NCBI GenBank assembly: GCA_038093515.1
Contig: JBBPSI010000009.1
Span: 264,396 to 328,395 of the forward strand
DNA length: 64,000 bases
Source: Butyriboletus loyo
Taxonomy: Eukaryota > Basidiomycota > Agaricomycetes > Boletales > Boletaceae
Direction: 5' to 3'
Shown one piece after another: positions 1-11,251 of the stretch. The position numbers and the translations under genes are program-made. Under the pieces are notes generated by a model. That model searched no databases. It was not told the DNA's origin and saw only the letters and a program-made list of their open reading frames with translations. Position 1 is the stretch's first letter. The number at the start of each line of letters is the position of its first letter.

Positions 1-54
1 TTGTACATGTTTCGCGCTGTAATCACCAAGGGTCGATGTTCAGATCGAGCGAAC

Positions 55-281
55 TCAGCTAATTCTTTCCGGTCCAATGGCGTGCGGATCTGCTATGTTA
101 CCACTGATCCGAGTCCCAACTCTTTTGCGAGACTCGTACGAGTGCAACTGTTTCCACCGAGAGGCAACCCTTCACCGAATGACGGACCCAACATACTTTT
201 GATAGCAGTGACATCGTCGATGATCCTTCCATCCAGGAACACGAACCGGAACCCTTCCGATAGTCGGCGCATGTTGCTCAT
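55..281 (-). CDS. Uncertain small hypothetical protein
   Basis: An open frame starts at an ATG at 281 (MSNMRRLSEGF...). A plausible intron (GT at about 197, AG before TTGCACTCG) would join it to a second short exon ending at a TGA at 55-57, giving a product of about 58 residues. I recognise no domain, signal peptide or membrane segment. It may equally be part of a gene running off the left edge of the window. Codon content is not distinctive, so the call is weak. Confidence 0.2.
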
Positions 282-1880
282 GATCGTGACGGCGCTCCGT
301 CATGACTCACACGAGTACGTTTAAGCTATTTTCGACGTACGCTTATTTAAATAACGAGCCGACGACAGTTTCACCCGAACAAAGCAGTATGGTTGGGGGC
401 GCGCTGACAATCGTGTCTCCCCGGTGGGGTTCCTGTCGACGTCAAGGCGACGGTTGGGTGAGCGACGCTCCGCCAAGGGTTGTCTCGCCCCGCGCCTACA
501 TTTTGGCAAGGGAGACAATGCAAGTCACCATCACTTTTTATGGTCAATTCTATATATCATCAGATGGTTGACGTACGTCTACGTCAGATAACGACAACTC
601 GGAACTCTGGGGAATGACGACGCATGTGCAGATGGGCCGGCCATTTTTCAAATGACTGTGGAACTAGCCTTTCGCATGTTTCTCCCCTAGACAACCCAGA
701 TCAAGAGAAGCGCGCGGGTCGTTCCGGACGCTCATAATGTGGTAGAGACTTCTGTGCTTGTACCATTGAATGCTAACCTAAACGGCTTGCCCTTCGTCAA
801 AAGGTATTCATTATATCCAGCTCCGCTTCGTCTACCTCGCCAACATCCAAATGTCTCCCGGTGGAGTTCATGGCGTCCTCGTTTGATGCTTCGCCCAAGG
901 TTTGTATATCGAGGCGCAGTATACTCCTTCTCCCAGTATCACTCTATCTCGAAACGACAAGCATCACTCGTTCCATCTCGCATGTCGTTATTTACCTTTG
1001 ACGTCCCAGACCCTGGCACCGCGCATGTCGGGTCCAATCTGGTTCTGACGTCGTCATCGTCGACATGATCGTGATGATCTCGGATCTCTATCGTGTGCTC
1101 CGGAAAATCGCTTGTTCTCGATGTTGTACCCTCCGCGTTGAAGAAGATGCATCACGTCCAAGCCTGACATTTAGCAACACCCACCCCCTCGACTGATGAT
1201 CGATCGATCGAATTGTGCGGTTTAGCACGACATGCATCATACAGTACTATCGACCTGCTATCCATCCCTACCTCGTTCCTGTCGCCGTCGCAGATCTCCG
1301 GGTTTTCCGTAGAGTTACAGATCCCCCCGTCTCGCCAGCACTCGCACTCGCCCGCTCGACGATAAGCATCCCTAAGAAGGCCAAATTTCTCTTTTTCTCT
1401 TTTCGTTTTCCGTCGACATCCTGTAGGGCGTATCGTGATGTGCGTTGAGAGAAGTAGAACCGTCCGTCGACATGCGACATGGGATTCATTTTTTTTTCGC
1501 TCGTATCCTTCGTTGGAGCGAACCATCCTCAGTTTCATCGCGTGGAAGGTCGAGGGATCACGTCAAGAATAGAACTTGGGCCGCGCGCGAGCAGGCTTCA
1601 TTGAATTTCTCCATTTTAAGCGACGCCAGAATTCACTGTTTCGTGTTATCATTACACATATTGGATCCTTGTGACACCTTATCAGATCTAAAGGCTGCGC
1701 CAGCGCTCGTGTCGACGTTTCATGATCAGCCTTGCATCATTACTTACAAGGTGGTCGCTGGTCAAATGGGTAACGCACATGAGATACGGGCAATGGGGTA
1801 TGACACTGGTATGACACGATTTGACCATCCGATCCTGGGCGTACGCATCGTACCAGCTGGCACGACGGTAGACGCAATGT
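282..1880. other. Intergenic, no supported gene
   Basis: About 1.6 kb without a frame I can defend. The longest open stretch, 1152-1538 on the minus strand, has no recognisable domain and a composition like out-of-frame translation. A short GATC-rich palindrome lies near 1198-1210. No tRNA or repeat was seen. Confidence 0.5.
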
Positions 1881-4833
1881 TCAAAACGGTCGCGGTACGT
1901 TGACGTACTCATCCATCCCCCCTGTTCCACCATCCCCCCAACATCCCCACCCACTCCAGACGACCCAGAAGACCAAGAGATGTAACCCGCTCGCATAACT
2001 CACAAATGCAAGTCTCGCACGACGATGTCCGAGAACCGCTCGTGTGAGCATGACGAGAAGACGCTCCGGGAGTGGCAGCGACGTATATGCTTGTGTCGCT
2101 TCCTGTGAGACATGTCAAGCGAGTATATACCTGCACATGGAAACCACGTACCCTCCCTCGGAATGCTTCGAACGGATTCATCGTCTCCTCGTATCTCTGC
2201 CTCCACTTCCCCAGCTCCACCTCGTCTTCAGCACCACCATCCCCTGCCCTGGACTTGCCCGTTCTGTGCGACCGGGACGTCCCAGGCAAAGGGTCCAACT
2301 GCGACACAGACGACGTCTCGCGATAACTCTGCATATACCGCACCTTTTCATACAACTTGAGGTTATCCGACTGCAACGACTTGATCTCGGAACGCAACTC
2401 TGAAATCGCATGGAACTGGCGTCGAAGTTCCTGCGTGTGGCGTGAATAACCCCCAAGGATCAGCGAAAACGAAAACGCGAACCCACCTCTTCCAATTCGG
2501 CGTTTCGTGCTCTGAACCGGTCCCGCTGGCTCGTCACGATGGGTAATATGGATGTATCCGCAGACGAGGTGAAAGGAATCGGCGTGCTTCGCGTCGTACT
2601 CCCAGACGAATCGCCTTTCTTGGTAGTTTCCAAGTCGAGGTCTAGTCCGAGCCCAGCCAACGCGTCCTCGACGCCCGTCGTTCCACTCACCCTTGAGGGC
2701 TTTGCAGAACGATTATCGAGTGCGAGAAGGTCCGTCTCAAGTTGCTCGTTGAGAGATTTTTGCTTGGAAAGTTCTGTCCGAGCCGTGTCGAGCTCGGACT
2801 GCGTGGACTTGAGAGACTCTTCAAGAGACGTGTGCAGGATCTGATGTAGAACGTGAGCGCGTGTATTGTGGTGATTACCAAGGAAGAAGAGTTACCCTGA
2901 AACGCGTGAGCTCTTCGAGGATACGCTTGTTCTTGCTCGCGAGGAGTACTTCGAGACTCTTTCCGTGCTGTACATTCGCCTTGTCAGCGTTCGGATCAGG
3001 GAGATGTACACCTTCCGACTCGTGGGAGGACCAGTCGTCACCATCTGCGTCGGAAGCGTCATCGTCGAGACCGCCAAATTCAACGTACTATTTTGTAAGC
3101 ATGAACAAGCGGGCTTGAGATATATTGGGAAGTGTATACCAACTCACCTTCATGATCTCAAGCTCCCGCTTGATTTCATCGTAGTCGGCATATGTCGCAA
3201 GCTTCTGCTTAAACGTGCCCACTTCCGCCCGCAGCTCTGCCTTTTCCCTCTCTTCTCGCTTCGCACCCTCTTCATCATGTCTTGCGAGTTGCCTTTGTGC
3301 AACAGACAATTGTGACTGGGTAGAGAGATGTTGGGCAGTTATATCTGCGTTCGTTGACTCGAGAGTCACAAGATGCGATTGCAGGCTCGTTATCCTGCAC
3401 AATTGGTCAACTTCGATCTATGTGGCTGAGAGACAGCAAGCATACAACTCTGTGTTCTCGCTTTCCGCCCTCAGTGCTTCGATCTCGGCACGCAACTTCT
3501 CCTGTTACGTGGTGTATAAAGGCCTTACAGTAAGGATACAGACAACAGGCAGAAGGAGAGGGGACGTACGTTCCTCCCTTCAACAACCGCGACTCTGCTA
3601 TTTGCCCTCTCAAGGTCTGCGAGGACCATGTCTGCCTCAGCTAGCCGTGAGACGAGGTCTTGATCAGCGCGCGAGCTGACGTCCAAAAGACGGGCTTGGT
3701 TAGTCTCGTTCGACAGTCGAAGCTCACGAAGTTGCGACTTGTAGAGCGTGACTTGACGTGTCAAGTCCTGTTCGCTGTGACACGCGATGAACGAAAAATG
3801 ATGGCAGTGAGGCCAAACTCGAAAGGACTACTAGCGGACCACTCACCGCTCCTCGTAGTTCCGCATACGTTCATCAAATGTCGCTTTCAATTCATTCTCC
3901 TTCTGAGTGACCTTGTCGGCAATCAACTCCTCCATCTATCTCAGCGCCCTGATCAGCACCCTATACCATTCCAGTGTTCTCCGCACGCGCAAATGCAAAT
4001 CATCACGTGCACACACACCTTGCCCTCCAAGGCCTCCACCCTCCTCTTCGTATTCTCCAACGTGCCATTCTCCCTTTTCAGGTCAGCGTTCTCCCCTTTG
4101 ACTCGCGCGACCTCGGCCTTGAGCGCGTTGACTTCGGCAGTCAACAATGCGTTCGCTTCAGACGTGATCGTCTGTTCCACGACTGCCTCGAGGAGTGGAT
4201 AAGGATCTGGGGCTTCTGCGAGGACTTTGTAGACATTTAAAAAGGCTGACTCGGCGACTTTGGAACGTTTTGTGAGGTTGTCGATTTCTTGTTGGTACGC
4301 TATATGAAATGGAATGAGGTGGTGCGTCGTTGGAGAGGGTGACGTGAGTGCACCTATACCGTGCGGGTCCAACGACGAGGAAGAGAGACGTACCTTTGAG
4401 CAGTCCTTTGAACGAATTGAGCTTTTCGTCGTCTGAGATCTTCTTGAACTCTGTAAACGAAGGTGTGTCAATCGATCGTGTGTTGAGGTTTATACACTAA
4501 GCTGAAGTGAAGCCTACCTTTGGTGCGCTCAGCCAGCCCCTTGCGACTGAGCACGTTCTCTTTCTGGTTCTCGACGATCTCGATGCCCTGTGCATCGAGC
4601 GCCTTTTGGAGCTCGTGGAGGTGGATGGCTGGTCAGGTTGAAGCGACCCAGCAGACATGCCGGCGCGTACGCGAAGCAAAGGAATTTGGGGACAAGGTCA
4701 CAGGGTGTTCATGGACCGGAAACGAATGCGACGGTGTATGAGCGAGGTGTTGTAGCCTTATTTGAACGAATACAAGCTTACCTTTCCACGTCGCGAGTGC
4801 TCCGGAGAAGTTGTGTTGTTCTGTCGAGCCCAT
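1881..4833 (-). CDS. COY1: CASP/COY1-family Golgi coiled-coil protein
   Basis: Golgi membrane tether of the CASP family (CUX1 alternative product in animals, Coy1 in yeast), which takes part in retrograde vesicle traffic. The N terminus (MGSTEQHNFSGALATWK, then an intron at about 4783) leads into the family block with REFKK/KRSK...AFLNVYK features (VAESAFLNVYKVL near 4240). Long coiled coils follow across 4150-2700. The C-terminal CASP domain is clear: TSQRDRFRARNAELEE, then LRSEIKSLQSDNLKLYEKV, then KWRQRYEETMNPFEAFRGR. After an intron at about 2146-2085 comes LPLPERLLVMLTRAVLGHRR and one hydrophobic segment (LAFVSYASGLHLLVFWVVW), the expected single tail anchor. The stop is TGA at 1881-1883. 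At least nine introns of about 50-80 nt are implied. The frame is continuous and the gene looks intact. Confidence 0.88.
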
Positions 4834-5006
4834 CGTGACGTTGGCCCAGGCTTAAATGACAGATATTGTAGTGCGGACACAGAGCGTGTAAAGCCGGGGA
4901 GCTGTGTGTCGCCAACGTGCCGGTGGTGTCACGAACCGAATGTTACAGTACGATTGACTACAGTTACTCCGCAGTACATATCATATACAGCCAGCAATAA
5001 TGACCG

Positions 5007-5874
5007 TCAAGTACCAGCAAGTCCAACAGCCTGTTCCATATGCCTCACTACGTCCAACAGTTCCGCACTCTCGTAGCTGTATGGTCTCGAGGGGATACGG
5101 CGCGCAATTGGATCCGTCGCTTTCAACGCCGCGAAGACAGCCTCCTTTAGAATGATCTTCCACGTTGTCCGACCCTCCACTACACGGCACTCGACCGTCA
5201 GTGCATCATAGTCGTTTGTACCCCCCGGTGTCCACCGCGCAAGCTTCTCAATTCGTGCGCTGTCAACCAAATCGTGATCAAACTTGCAGTCCGGTCTTTG
5301 ACACGCGTTCAGCTCGTGGTGAGCTTGACAGAGACTTTGAACCTTTACGCATTCTATCTAGAAAAATAAATGAAAAAATCAGTCTTTGGTTGTTTGTCCC
5401 CCCGTCAACGCAACCTCACGAGAGCGTCGCCCGCCGTTTTCAACCCTGCGCGTGCTTCTTCCACAAGCAATGCCTTGGGGAGATTATAGACTCTGGCATG
5501 GCCGACACTTTTCCGTGTTGATCCATCGGGTATTCTCGCGTCCCAACCGGAATACCATCCCTCGTAGCCCCCATACCTCTCAAAACCGTATCCATAGTCA
5601 AGACCAACCACGTAGGATGTCCGTCCATCGCGGTTTCCCTTGGGACAAATCAAGTGTGTACATTGTCCCGAACGTAGACGATGAGTGTACTCACTAATCT
5701 GTGCACTCGATTGACATTGAATATGGTATGGCTGTACTTGCATCCATAATTCATCCTCTTTTTTTCGCACTGGCTATAGAATTGCCCTCTGATAGATCCT
5801 CTGAGGGGTTGTGTATTGATCAACGTATGATCTCTGCAGGCAGTGCGGGCAGCATATTCGTCGCTTATTGGCAT
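5007..5874 (-). CDS. Hypothetical protein with CCCH-like cysteine/histidine motifs
   Basis: A three-exon model of about 215 residues joined in phase 0. Exon 1 runs from the ATG at 5874 to about 5696 (ending NVNRVHRL), exon 2 from about 5645 to 5417 (GNRDGRTSYVVGLDYGYGF...GDAL), exon 3 from about 5348 (IECVKVQSLC...) to the stop at 5007. Exon 3 holds C-x8-C-x4-C-x3-H (LCQAHHELNACQRPDCKFDH), close to the usual CCCH zinc finger spacing. Exon 1 holds a partial version ending YGCKYSH. CCCH fingers commonly bind RNA, but no other domain is recognisable and the function is unknown. The start and first exon are the weakest part of the model. Confidence 0.42.
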
Positions 5875-6472
5875 TCTCGAGCATAAGGATTTCAATGGTT
5901 ACCACGAGGATGGAGCGATAGACGGATATCGATGGTGTGAATCGATCATGTATCGTCGGCGTTCGAATTATCCAGGTGTTTATATCCCCCAATCACCGCA
6001 TACCTCTGATGAATTAGGACTAGAAGCCCGCCGAGATGAGTTGCGCCTTGGCGTGAACAAGTGTAGGTCCATCACCTATAAACTTGTTTCCGCCCAGGAT
6101 TGCATCTCGGCATTCGCGACCTCCGTCAACTTCTTAAGTGGATACTGCGAGATCGTGACGCGTGAATGTCGTAGTTCGTGTGTGTATGGTGAAGGTTTTG
6201 CGGTCTTCGCAGCCCGGTCGTGCCTACGAACTCACCTTCATACATTCAGACAAGGTCTTTGCACCATCCCGCCTCCGCCACATGGGTAAATGGTATTGTT
6301 CAATGGGCTATAGACCCATATATACTGGTACTATAACGCTGACACCACCCACTATATGCACCGACGACACGGACTTTCAACCAAATGACTACAGCCTTGG
6401 TAGGGATTGATGGATGACTCATCGGCGAAAACCAATGGTCTACATATACATATACACATCTGCGATACCGTT
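5875..6472. other. Intergenic, nothing recognised
   Basis: About 600 bases between the CCCH-like gene and the 3' end of the reductase gene. A 148-codon open frame on the plus strand (5843-6289) has no recognisable features and overlaps the proposed 5' end of the CCCH-like gene. No RNA gene or repeat was seen. Confidence 0.4.
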
Positions 6473-8034
6473 CTACTCGTCTGCTACTATAACGACGCTC
6501 TTTCCAATAAACGCACCCTTGAGGAAACTGTCAAACGCTACTTCAACGTTCTCTAATCCCCTCGTGACATCCTCCCTGTACGTCACCTCTTTCGACGCGA
6601 GCAAAGCAGGTACTTCCCGTTCGAAAGTTTCCAAATACTTTGGAGAGAGGGTGGTGACGACAAAGCCATTGATCGAGATTTCCTTTACGATCACATTGAT
6701 AAAGTTCTATTACGTCCTTGAGCTACACTCAAATTTTAACGTGAATGAACACTGACCGGAAGTGGTTTGACCGAGCCGCCATAGTTAGCGATCATCCCAC
6801 ATTCCTATGAAGCATGAGCACGCGTAGAACAAGAATAATGATGACCGACTGACGATGAATCGGGCGTGTTTTGCAGCTGCGCTGAGCGCAGCATCTAGTG
6901 ATTCACCTCCCACATTATCCCAGTAGCTGCCTCTCCATTCAGAACACATTTTTATCGCATTCAGGTGGCAGAAAAAACATACACGTTAATGGGACCTTCC
7001 TTGGCCAAGACGTCGGACGTCTTTGTTGTCTTGTAGTTGAACGCCACGTCCGCACCGAGTTCTTTCATGAATCGAACTTTGTCATCTGAACCGGCGGATG
7101 CAATCACTTTCATGCCATCCCGTTTCGCAAGTTGAATCACGAAGCTGAAAAAGTCTCTCGTCAACGTACGCACCCATAGACGCCAAGGAAATGTACACAC
7201 GATCCGACTGCACCTGCGCCGCTAGTGACAAACGCGACTTCTCCCTGTGCGGACGTTGCTTGAGTTGAAAGAAACAAGAGACATTCTAAACAGACTCACT
7301 TTCTTCGCACGTGAATACTCCTTCCAGCCGAAATATGCAGTATGGCCTTTGAACTACTGTCAGCGCATGCTTTAAGGACAACGATGGGATGAATATCCTA
7401 CCAGGTAAACCAGCTATCCCTACAAAGACGCTCCAAGGGAGGTTGTACTCGTTGTGTATCTTTGTGAAAGATTCAGTCTCGTGTTGCACAGAGTATTCCT
7501 GGAAAGCTACAAATCAAAATTAGTATAAAATTCGACATGTGATCGTCGCACTCACGGTAATATCCATGCAAGTGATCTCCAACCTGAAATGCCGGGTTCT
7601 CGGAACGCACAACGACTCCGATACCACAACCTTCGATTCTATAGACAAGGATTCAGGCTGAGTGAAATGGTGGTCATTTATATAAAAAATTCCTTACGAT
7701 TCTCCTATTGGAAATCTATTCTGTTCATGAGCCAAGATATAAGCCAGGTTGTCATCGAACAAGGTATGCTGAAGACAAACATACAGGCATGAAAGGTTTC
7801 ATCCTAGACAGTAGATAAGGCTCCAAGGACAGCACGAGAGTCTTGAGCAAGACCCCTCCATTCAATGGGACATTATCCAGGTCAATTGTCAGACTCGCAT
7901 CGAATGACGTTGTCTGGCCGGGAACAGGGAGACCTAGGGGCGGGTACAACGTTTAGATATACATTTCCGGGTATATCTTACTTGCCTGTCGGATATTCGC
8001 TGAGGATGATGCGCTTGTTAGTGACGGGGGCCAT
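6473..8034 (-). CDS. NADP-dependent alkenal/enone reductase (MDR superfamily)
   Basis: Medium-chain reductase of the leukotriene B4 dehydrogenase / alkenal double-bond reductase type, which reduces the C=C bond of alpha,beta-unsaturated carbonyls with NADPH. The start MAPVTNKRIILSEYPTG is typical of the family. It is followed by NVPLNGGVLLKTLVLSLEPYLLSRM, then IEGCGIGVVVRSENPAFQVGD, then the NADP-binding Rossmann half (LAKRDGMKVIASAGSDDKV...LGADVAFNYK) and the C-terminal VAFDSFLKGAFIGKSVVIVADE. It lacks zinc-ligand cysteines, as the family does. Several introns of 50-65 nt are needed. The first, 7985-7934, has a GC donor (AG|GCAAGT), the only choice that gives PTG-LPVPG in frame. The next exon joins through a 64-nt intron after SRMKPFMP. 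The frame is open upstream of the ATG to about 8229, so an N-terminal extension cannot be excluded. Confidence 0.85.
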
Positions 8035-8859
8035 CAGTACGAATCGTCGACAGTTGGGAGAGAAATCAGTTACTTTGGACTTGCATTCGAGGCGTTCATA
8101 ACGGATTTTATACCCAGAGTTGGCTAGTACTCCAACTTGGGTCGCCCCATCATACATGGGAAGAAACGCTCGATTGATGAGTGTTTCTTCGTCATCACAT
8201 GAAGCAATATCATTTTTGCGTGAGCACAATGTGCAGTCTGCCGTATGTGCTGACAGAAATCAGCAGCGATATCATAAGCAGGATTTGACTCTAACAAAGT
8301 GCAGCCTGGAGTACTATGAGTTAGTATGACTGAGTTCCACCTCGGACAAGGTACCTTGATGGTCAGTAAAGAAACTACCTCCAGCTGAGCGGAATCGATC
8401 CACATCTTGGTGGCATAGTTCAAGTGTGGTATAGGCCCCATCCGGGGCTACGAACAATTATTACAGTTACTGGACTAGCTCATAATGCATGAGGTAGATA
8501 CAGTTGATATGCTCATACTAATGCATAAAAACGATTCCTAATGACCGTTAAGCGAGACTAGGTTTAGTCAAGGTTTGGGTCACCCTGAGTAAAGGGTTTA
8601 TGCATCATGACTCATGAGCTTATCAAGTATCAATTGCCAGTGTATAAATCTTACACTTCCTGGTACCCAAACCTAATGAAGATTTCGTTGTCCCAGTCAT
8701 ATGATTACGAGCTAGTTTACTGTAATCTAATTTAAATTATATCATCATTTACTCGTATGCGAGGCATGGTCGCAGGTCTGTCATCGTAGCCGCTCCCTTT
8801 CCACATCCACGCCCCGCTCGACGTCCTCATGTCACCCTGAGCCATCGAGGGAAAAAAAA
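8035..8859. other. Intergenic with a possible gene remnant on the minus strand
   Basis: On the minus strand, 8450-8124 reads PDGAYTTLELCHQDVDRFR...FFTDHQ, then a good 50-nt intron with a TACTAAC branch site, then CTLLESNPAYD... ending MGRPKLEY and a stop at 8124. A second overlapping frame (8229-8035) is open and in frame with the reductase start. I recognise neither. 8460-8859 is AT-rich and holds the promoter side of the plus-strand GH45 gene. Confidence 0.3.
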
Positions 8860-9913
8860 ATGTCGTACGCCCTATACTTCCCGAGTATTTACTCGTGGAT
8901 TCTCTCGGTTTTCATCTTCCTGTCTTTTCTCCCTGCAATTCGGGCCTCAGAATGGATCCAATACCCAGCCAGTGGACATGCAACCATGACACACTACTCC
9001 CTCCCTACGGGGTTCATCGCTGCGTGTGGATGTACCCCGAACAGCACATACTATCCCACTGCCGCTCTGAACCAAATGGCATATGGAAGCAGCACCTCCT
9101 ATGGCCCCGCATGTGGCCAATGCTTCAATCTCACACTCTTGAATGCTTTCACGGCGAATCCGCCTTTTTATCCCAACGTGACGAACTCCGTCGTTGTCAA
9201 AATCAGCGACCTCTGTCCTCTTTCCACGCAGGGGTGGTGTAACGCCACGTCCTCTAGGCCCAATGCGTGAGTGAACGACGTCATGTTCAACGGGTGCGAT
9301 GAAGTGACGACTGAACTAGCGGTGGCGCGTACCTCAACTTTGATCTTGCCTGGCCGTCTACTTCAATCCCAAATAGCTTCTTCCCATCTGACGTTGCCTT
9401 CTATGGCATGTCTTTCTCGCCAGAACTTACGATTATCGCTGACTGAACACATGTTCACGCAGGCTTCACCGTGAGTTTGAACGACTAGCATGTAAAAGGA
9501 GATGATGAGTCACACGGAAACAGGACTTTGGTGTCTGGAATATCAGTTACCAGAGTGTCTCGTGCGAGCACTGGGAGGGATACACCAACCAAACTGCTCT
9601 CGGAAGTGTTGCGGATTTGGGTTACACCTCCTGTTGTCCAAACGACCCGATGGTAATATTCATTTCATTCCCCAGTATCTGGGCTAAACACGACGTATGG
9701 TGATTTAGTATACTGCTGACGGCGTGTGTCCCTCCTATTCGGACACTGCAGGACTATCGTTCGTTGTTTTCCTTTACGAATGTAAAAGTCTTGTGCTGAT
9801 ATTCAAGTTACAGCCCAACTATCCACCCCGGATCTGGAGCTGATACCATGCTCACGAACATACCACACCTTCTGCTAACAATGACTGTATCCTTATTGGC
9901 GTATTTGTTGTAG
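8860..9913 (+). CDS. GH45 endoglucanase (subfamily C type), secreted
   Basis: Endo-beta-1,4-glucanase of family GH45, acting outside the cell on cellulose/beta-glucan. An N-terminal signal peptide (hydrophobic run SWILSVFIFLSFLPAIRA) precedes the mature domain. Family blocks are visible: ACGCTPNSTYYPTAALNQMAYGS, YGPACGQCFNLTLLN, VVKISDLCPLSTQGWCNAT, GGAYLNFDLAWPS, then YGFTDFGVWNISYQSVSCE and LGYTSCCPND, CPSYSDTAG. Exons by frame: 8860-9266, 9320-9405, 9463-9470, 9524-9652, 9709-9758, 9814-9913. The third exon is only 8 nt and supplies the FT of YGFTDFG; the intron before it starts with GC. The last exon, if spliced from 9758, gives a Ser/Gly-rich stretch and a hydrophobic tail (LLLTMTVSLLAYLL), suggesting a GPI anchor. 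The last donor (GTTCGT) is weak, and an alternative would end at PRIWS. Confidence 0.87.
9463..9470 (+). other. 8-nt microexon in the GH45 gene
   Basis: GCTTCACC is flanked by CACGCAG on the left and GTGAGTTT on the right. Reading TAT G + GC TTC ACC + GAC TTT GGT gives YGFTDFG, the conserved family string, and is the only arrangement I found that restores the frame between exon 2 and the DFGVWN exon. Confidence 0.75.
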
Positions 9914-10133
9914 AGCTTTTGGGTTCGAGTTCTCCACTGGATACATAGAGAGATACTCTTTCGTATGATTTTTCTTCGCGTCACCTCACCTCCAGGACTA
10001 CATTCCCTTTACGTAGCTAGTACATTCTTGTTGTTGTCTAGACACTCCACAATCGCTTGGTCCATACGTCATACGAATGGCGTGAGCTCCAAAGAATCAG
10101 AGGTCAGATATAGCATTTCCCAAGTCCTGACGC

Positions 10134-11029
10134 TTATGAAACTCTATGCGCTGTGTCGAGTCGCTCGTTGCCTCGGAACACGACGTGCCCGACGTCGCGA
10201 GCGAAATGGGGCGGCAAGCGAGGTTGGGGTCCCCTTTTCTTTCGCTTTTGCCGTCCGGGACGGACAGAGTTTCCAGTAGTAGCGGCTGCACCAGGCATGG
10301 ATGAGGTCGAGGCCTCTGCGGGTTGTGTTTCCATCGTGTCCTCGTTCGTCGTTGGATCTACATGTTGAATAGGAGGAGCGGGAATGCGACGCTCTGCTTG
10401 ACAGCCGTGACATCGATACGAGATAAGGTGACCATGCGAGCTCGAGTCTGTTCAGAACGTGTCAGTAAAGACAGTACACGATCCTACCGAGGTCGGTTAC
10501 CGACCTTTGATGCGGACGGTTGCAGAGATGCCGGGTACCAAGGGAGCGCTGCAGCATTTGCATATGCGGCGTTTCACAGACGGATCCCTGTACAAGGACG
10601 ATGGATGAAGCAGTAATCCCAACGACGCGTCAACGAGGCAAGGAAAAGAACGCAATTCAACGAGGCCACAAAACACAGACGCACGCACATCTTCACGTTC
10701 GTTTTTTGCCCCACGATCTTCATCGTCTCTACATAATTCCTCGACAACTCCTCAAAGCTTACTATGCGCCGTCTCTTCTTCCTCTGGGATTTTGTATGAC
10801 GCGATGGAGGGTCCCCTTCCCCGGTACCGGTGCCCTTGTCGCCCTTGTCATTGGGTGTCGTCGATGACACCGGGTCGTCGTCATCGCGGTGGATGGAGCC
10901 AGGGGGTGCGAGGCCGTTTAGAAGGACACTGGCTTGATAGAGAAAGTTGAGTCGTTGGAGGATATCTCGGTTCGTGACGCTCATGAGATTAGGTATTTCA
11001 TTCTTGTTCTTGTCCTTGTTCTTACCCAT
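10134..11029 (-). CDS. RNase P/MRP protein subunit, Rpr2/Rpp21/SNM1 family
   Basis: Zinc-ribbon subunit of ribonuclease P or MRP, nuclear, involved in 5' processing of tRNA precursors (RNase P) or of rRNA (MRP). The start MGKNKDKNKNEIPNLM is followed by the family helix region NRDILQRLNFLYQASVLLN and ELSRNYVETMKIVGQKTNVKM. After an intron comes the first zinc half, DPSVKRRICKCCSAPLVPG (C-x2-C), and after a second intron the other half, HLISYRCHGCQAERRIPAP (C-x2-C). A low-complexity, basic C-terminal tail (RPGRQKRKKRGPQPRL) ends at 10134. The insert between the two N-terminal helices is Asp/Thr/Gly-rich and longer than in yeast. Frame continuity is good. Which paralog it is (Rpr2 or Snm1) cannot be told from this. 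Confidence 0.8.
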
Positions 11030-11155
11030 TACTCGACAATTGAAATCGGATGAAGACGACCAAGGAACGTGAAGCCAGTCATCCGGAAAGGGTCACGACT
11101 ATTTCGGGTTGCAGTTTTATCCAGTCATGAACGAAACATAAGAAGTTTACCATAC

Positions 11156-11240
11156 CCGACCTTAGCTCAGTTGGAAGAGCGCGAGACTGTAACTGGATAA
11201 ATTCATCTTGAGGTCGCCTGTTCGAGCCAGGCAGGTCGGA
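11156..11240 (+). tRNA. tRNA-Tyr (GTA) with a 12-nt intron
   Basis: A full cloverleaf can be folded. The acceptor stem is CCGACCT with AGGTCGG and discriminator A at 11240. The D arm is GCTC-loop-GAGC. The anticodon stem CGAGA pairs with TCTTG, and the T arm is GCCTG-TTCGAGC-CAGGC. The anticodon GTA lies at 11189-11191. The stem only closes if about 12 nt (11193-11204) is removed one base 3' of the anticodon, the canonical place for nuclear tRNA introns, and tRNA-Tyr is a usual intron carrier in fungi. Confidence 0.93.
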
Positions 11241-11246
11241 TTTCTC

Positions 11247-11251
11247 TTTTT
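11247..11251 (+). terminator. Pol III terminator of tRNA-Tyr
   Basis: A run of five T within a T-rich stretch starting 7 bases after the tRNA 3' end, as expected for RNA polymerase III termination. Confidence 0.7.

Noticed and set aside
1152..1538. 128-codon minus-strand open frame
   Set aside because: No domain, no plausible splice partners, and overlapping plus-strand frames are just as open.
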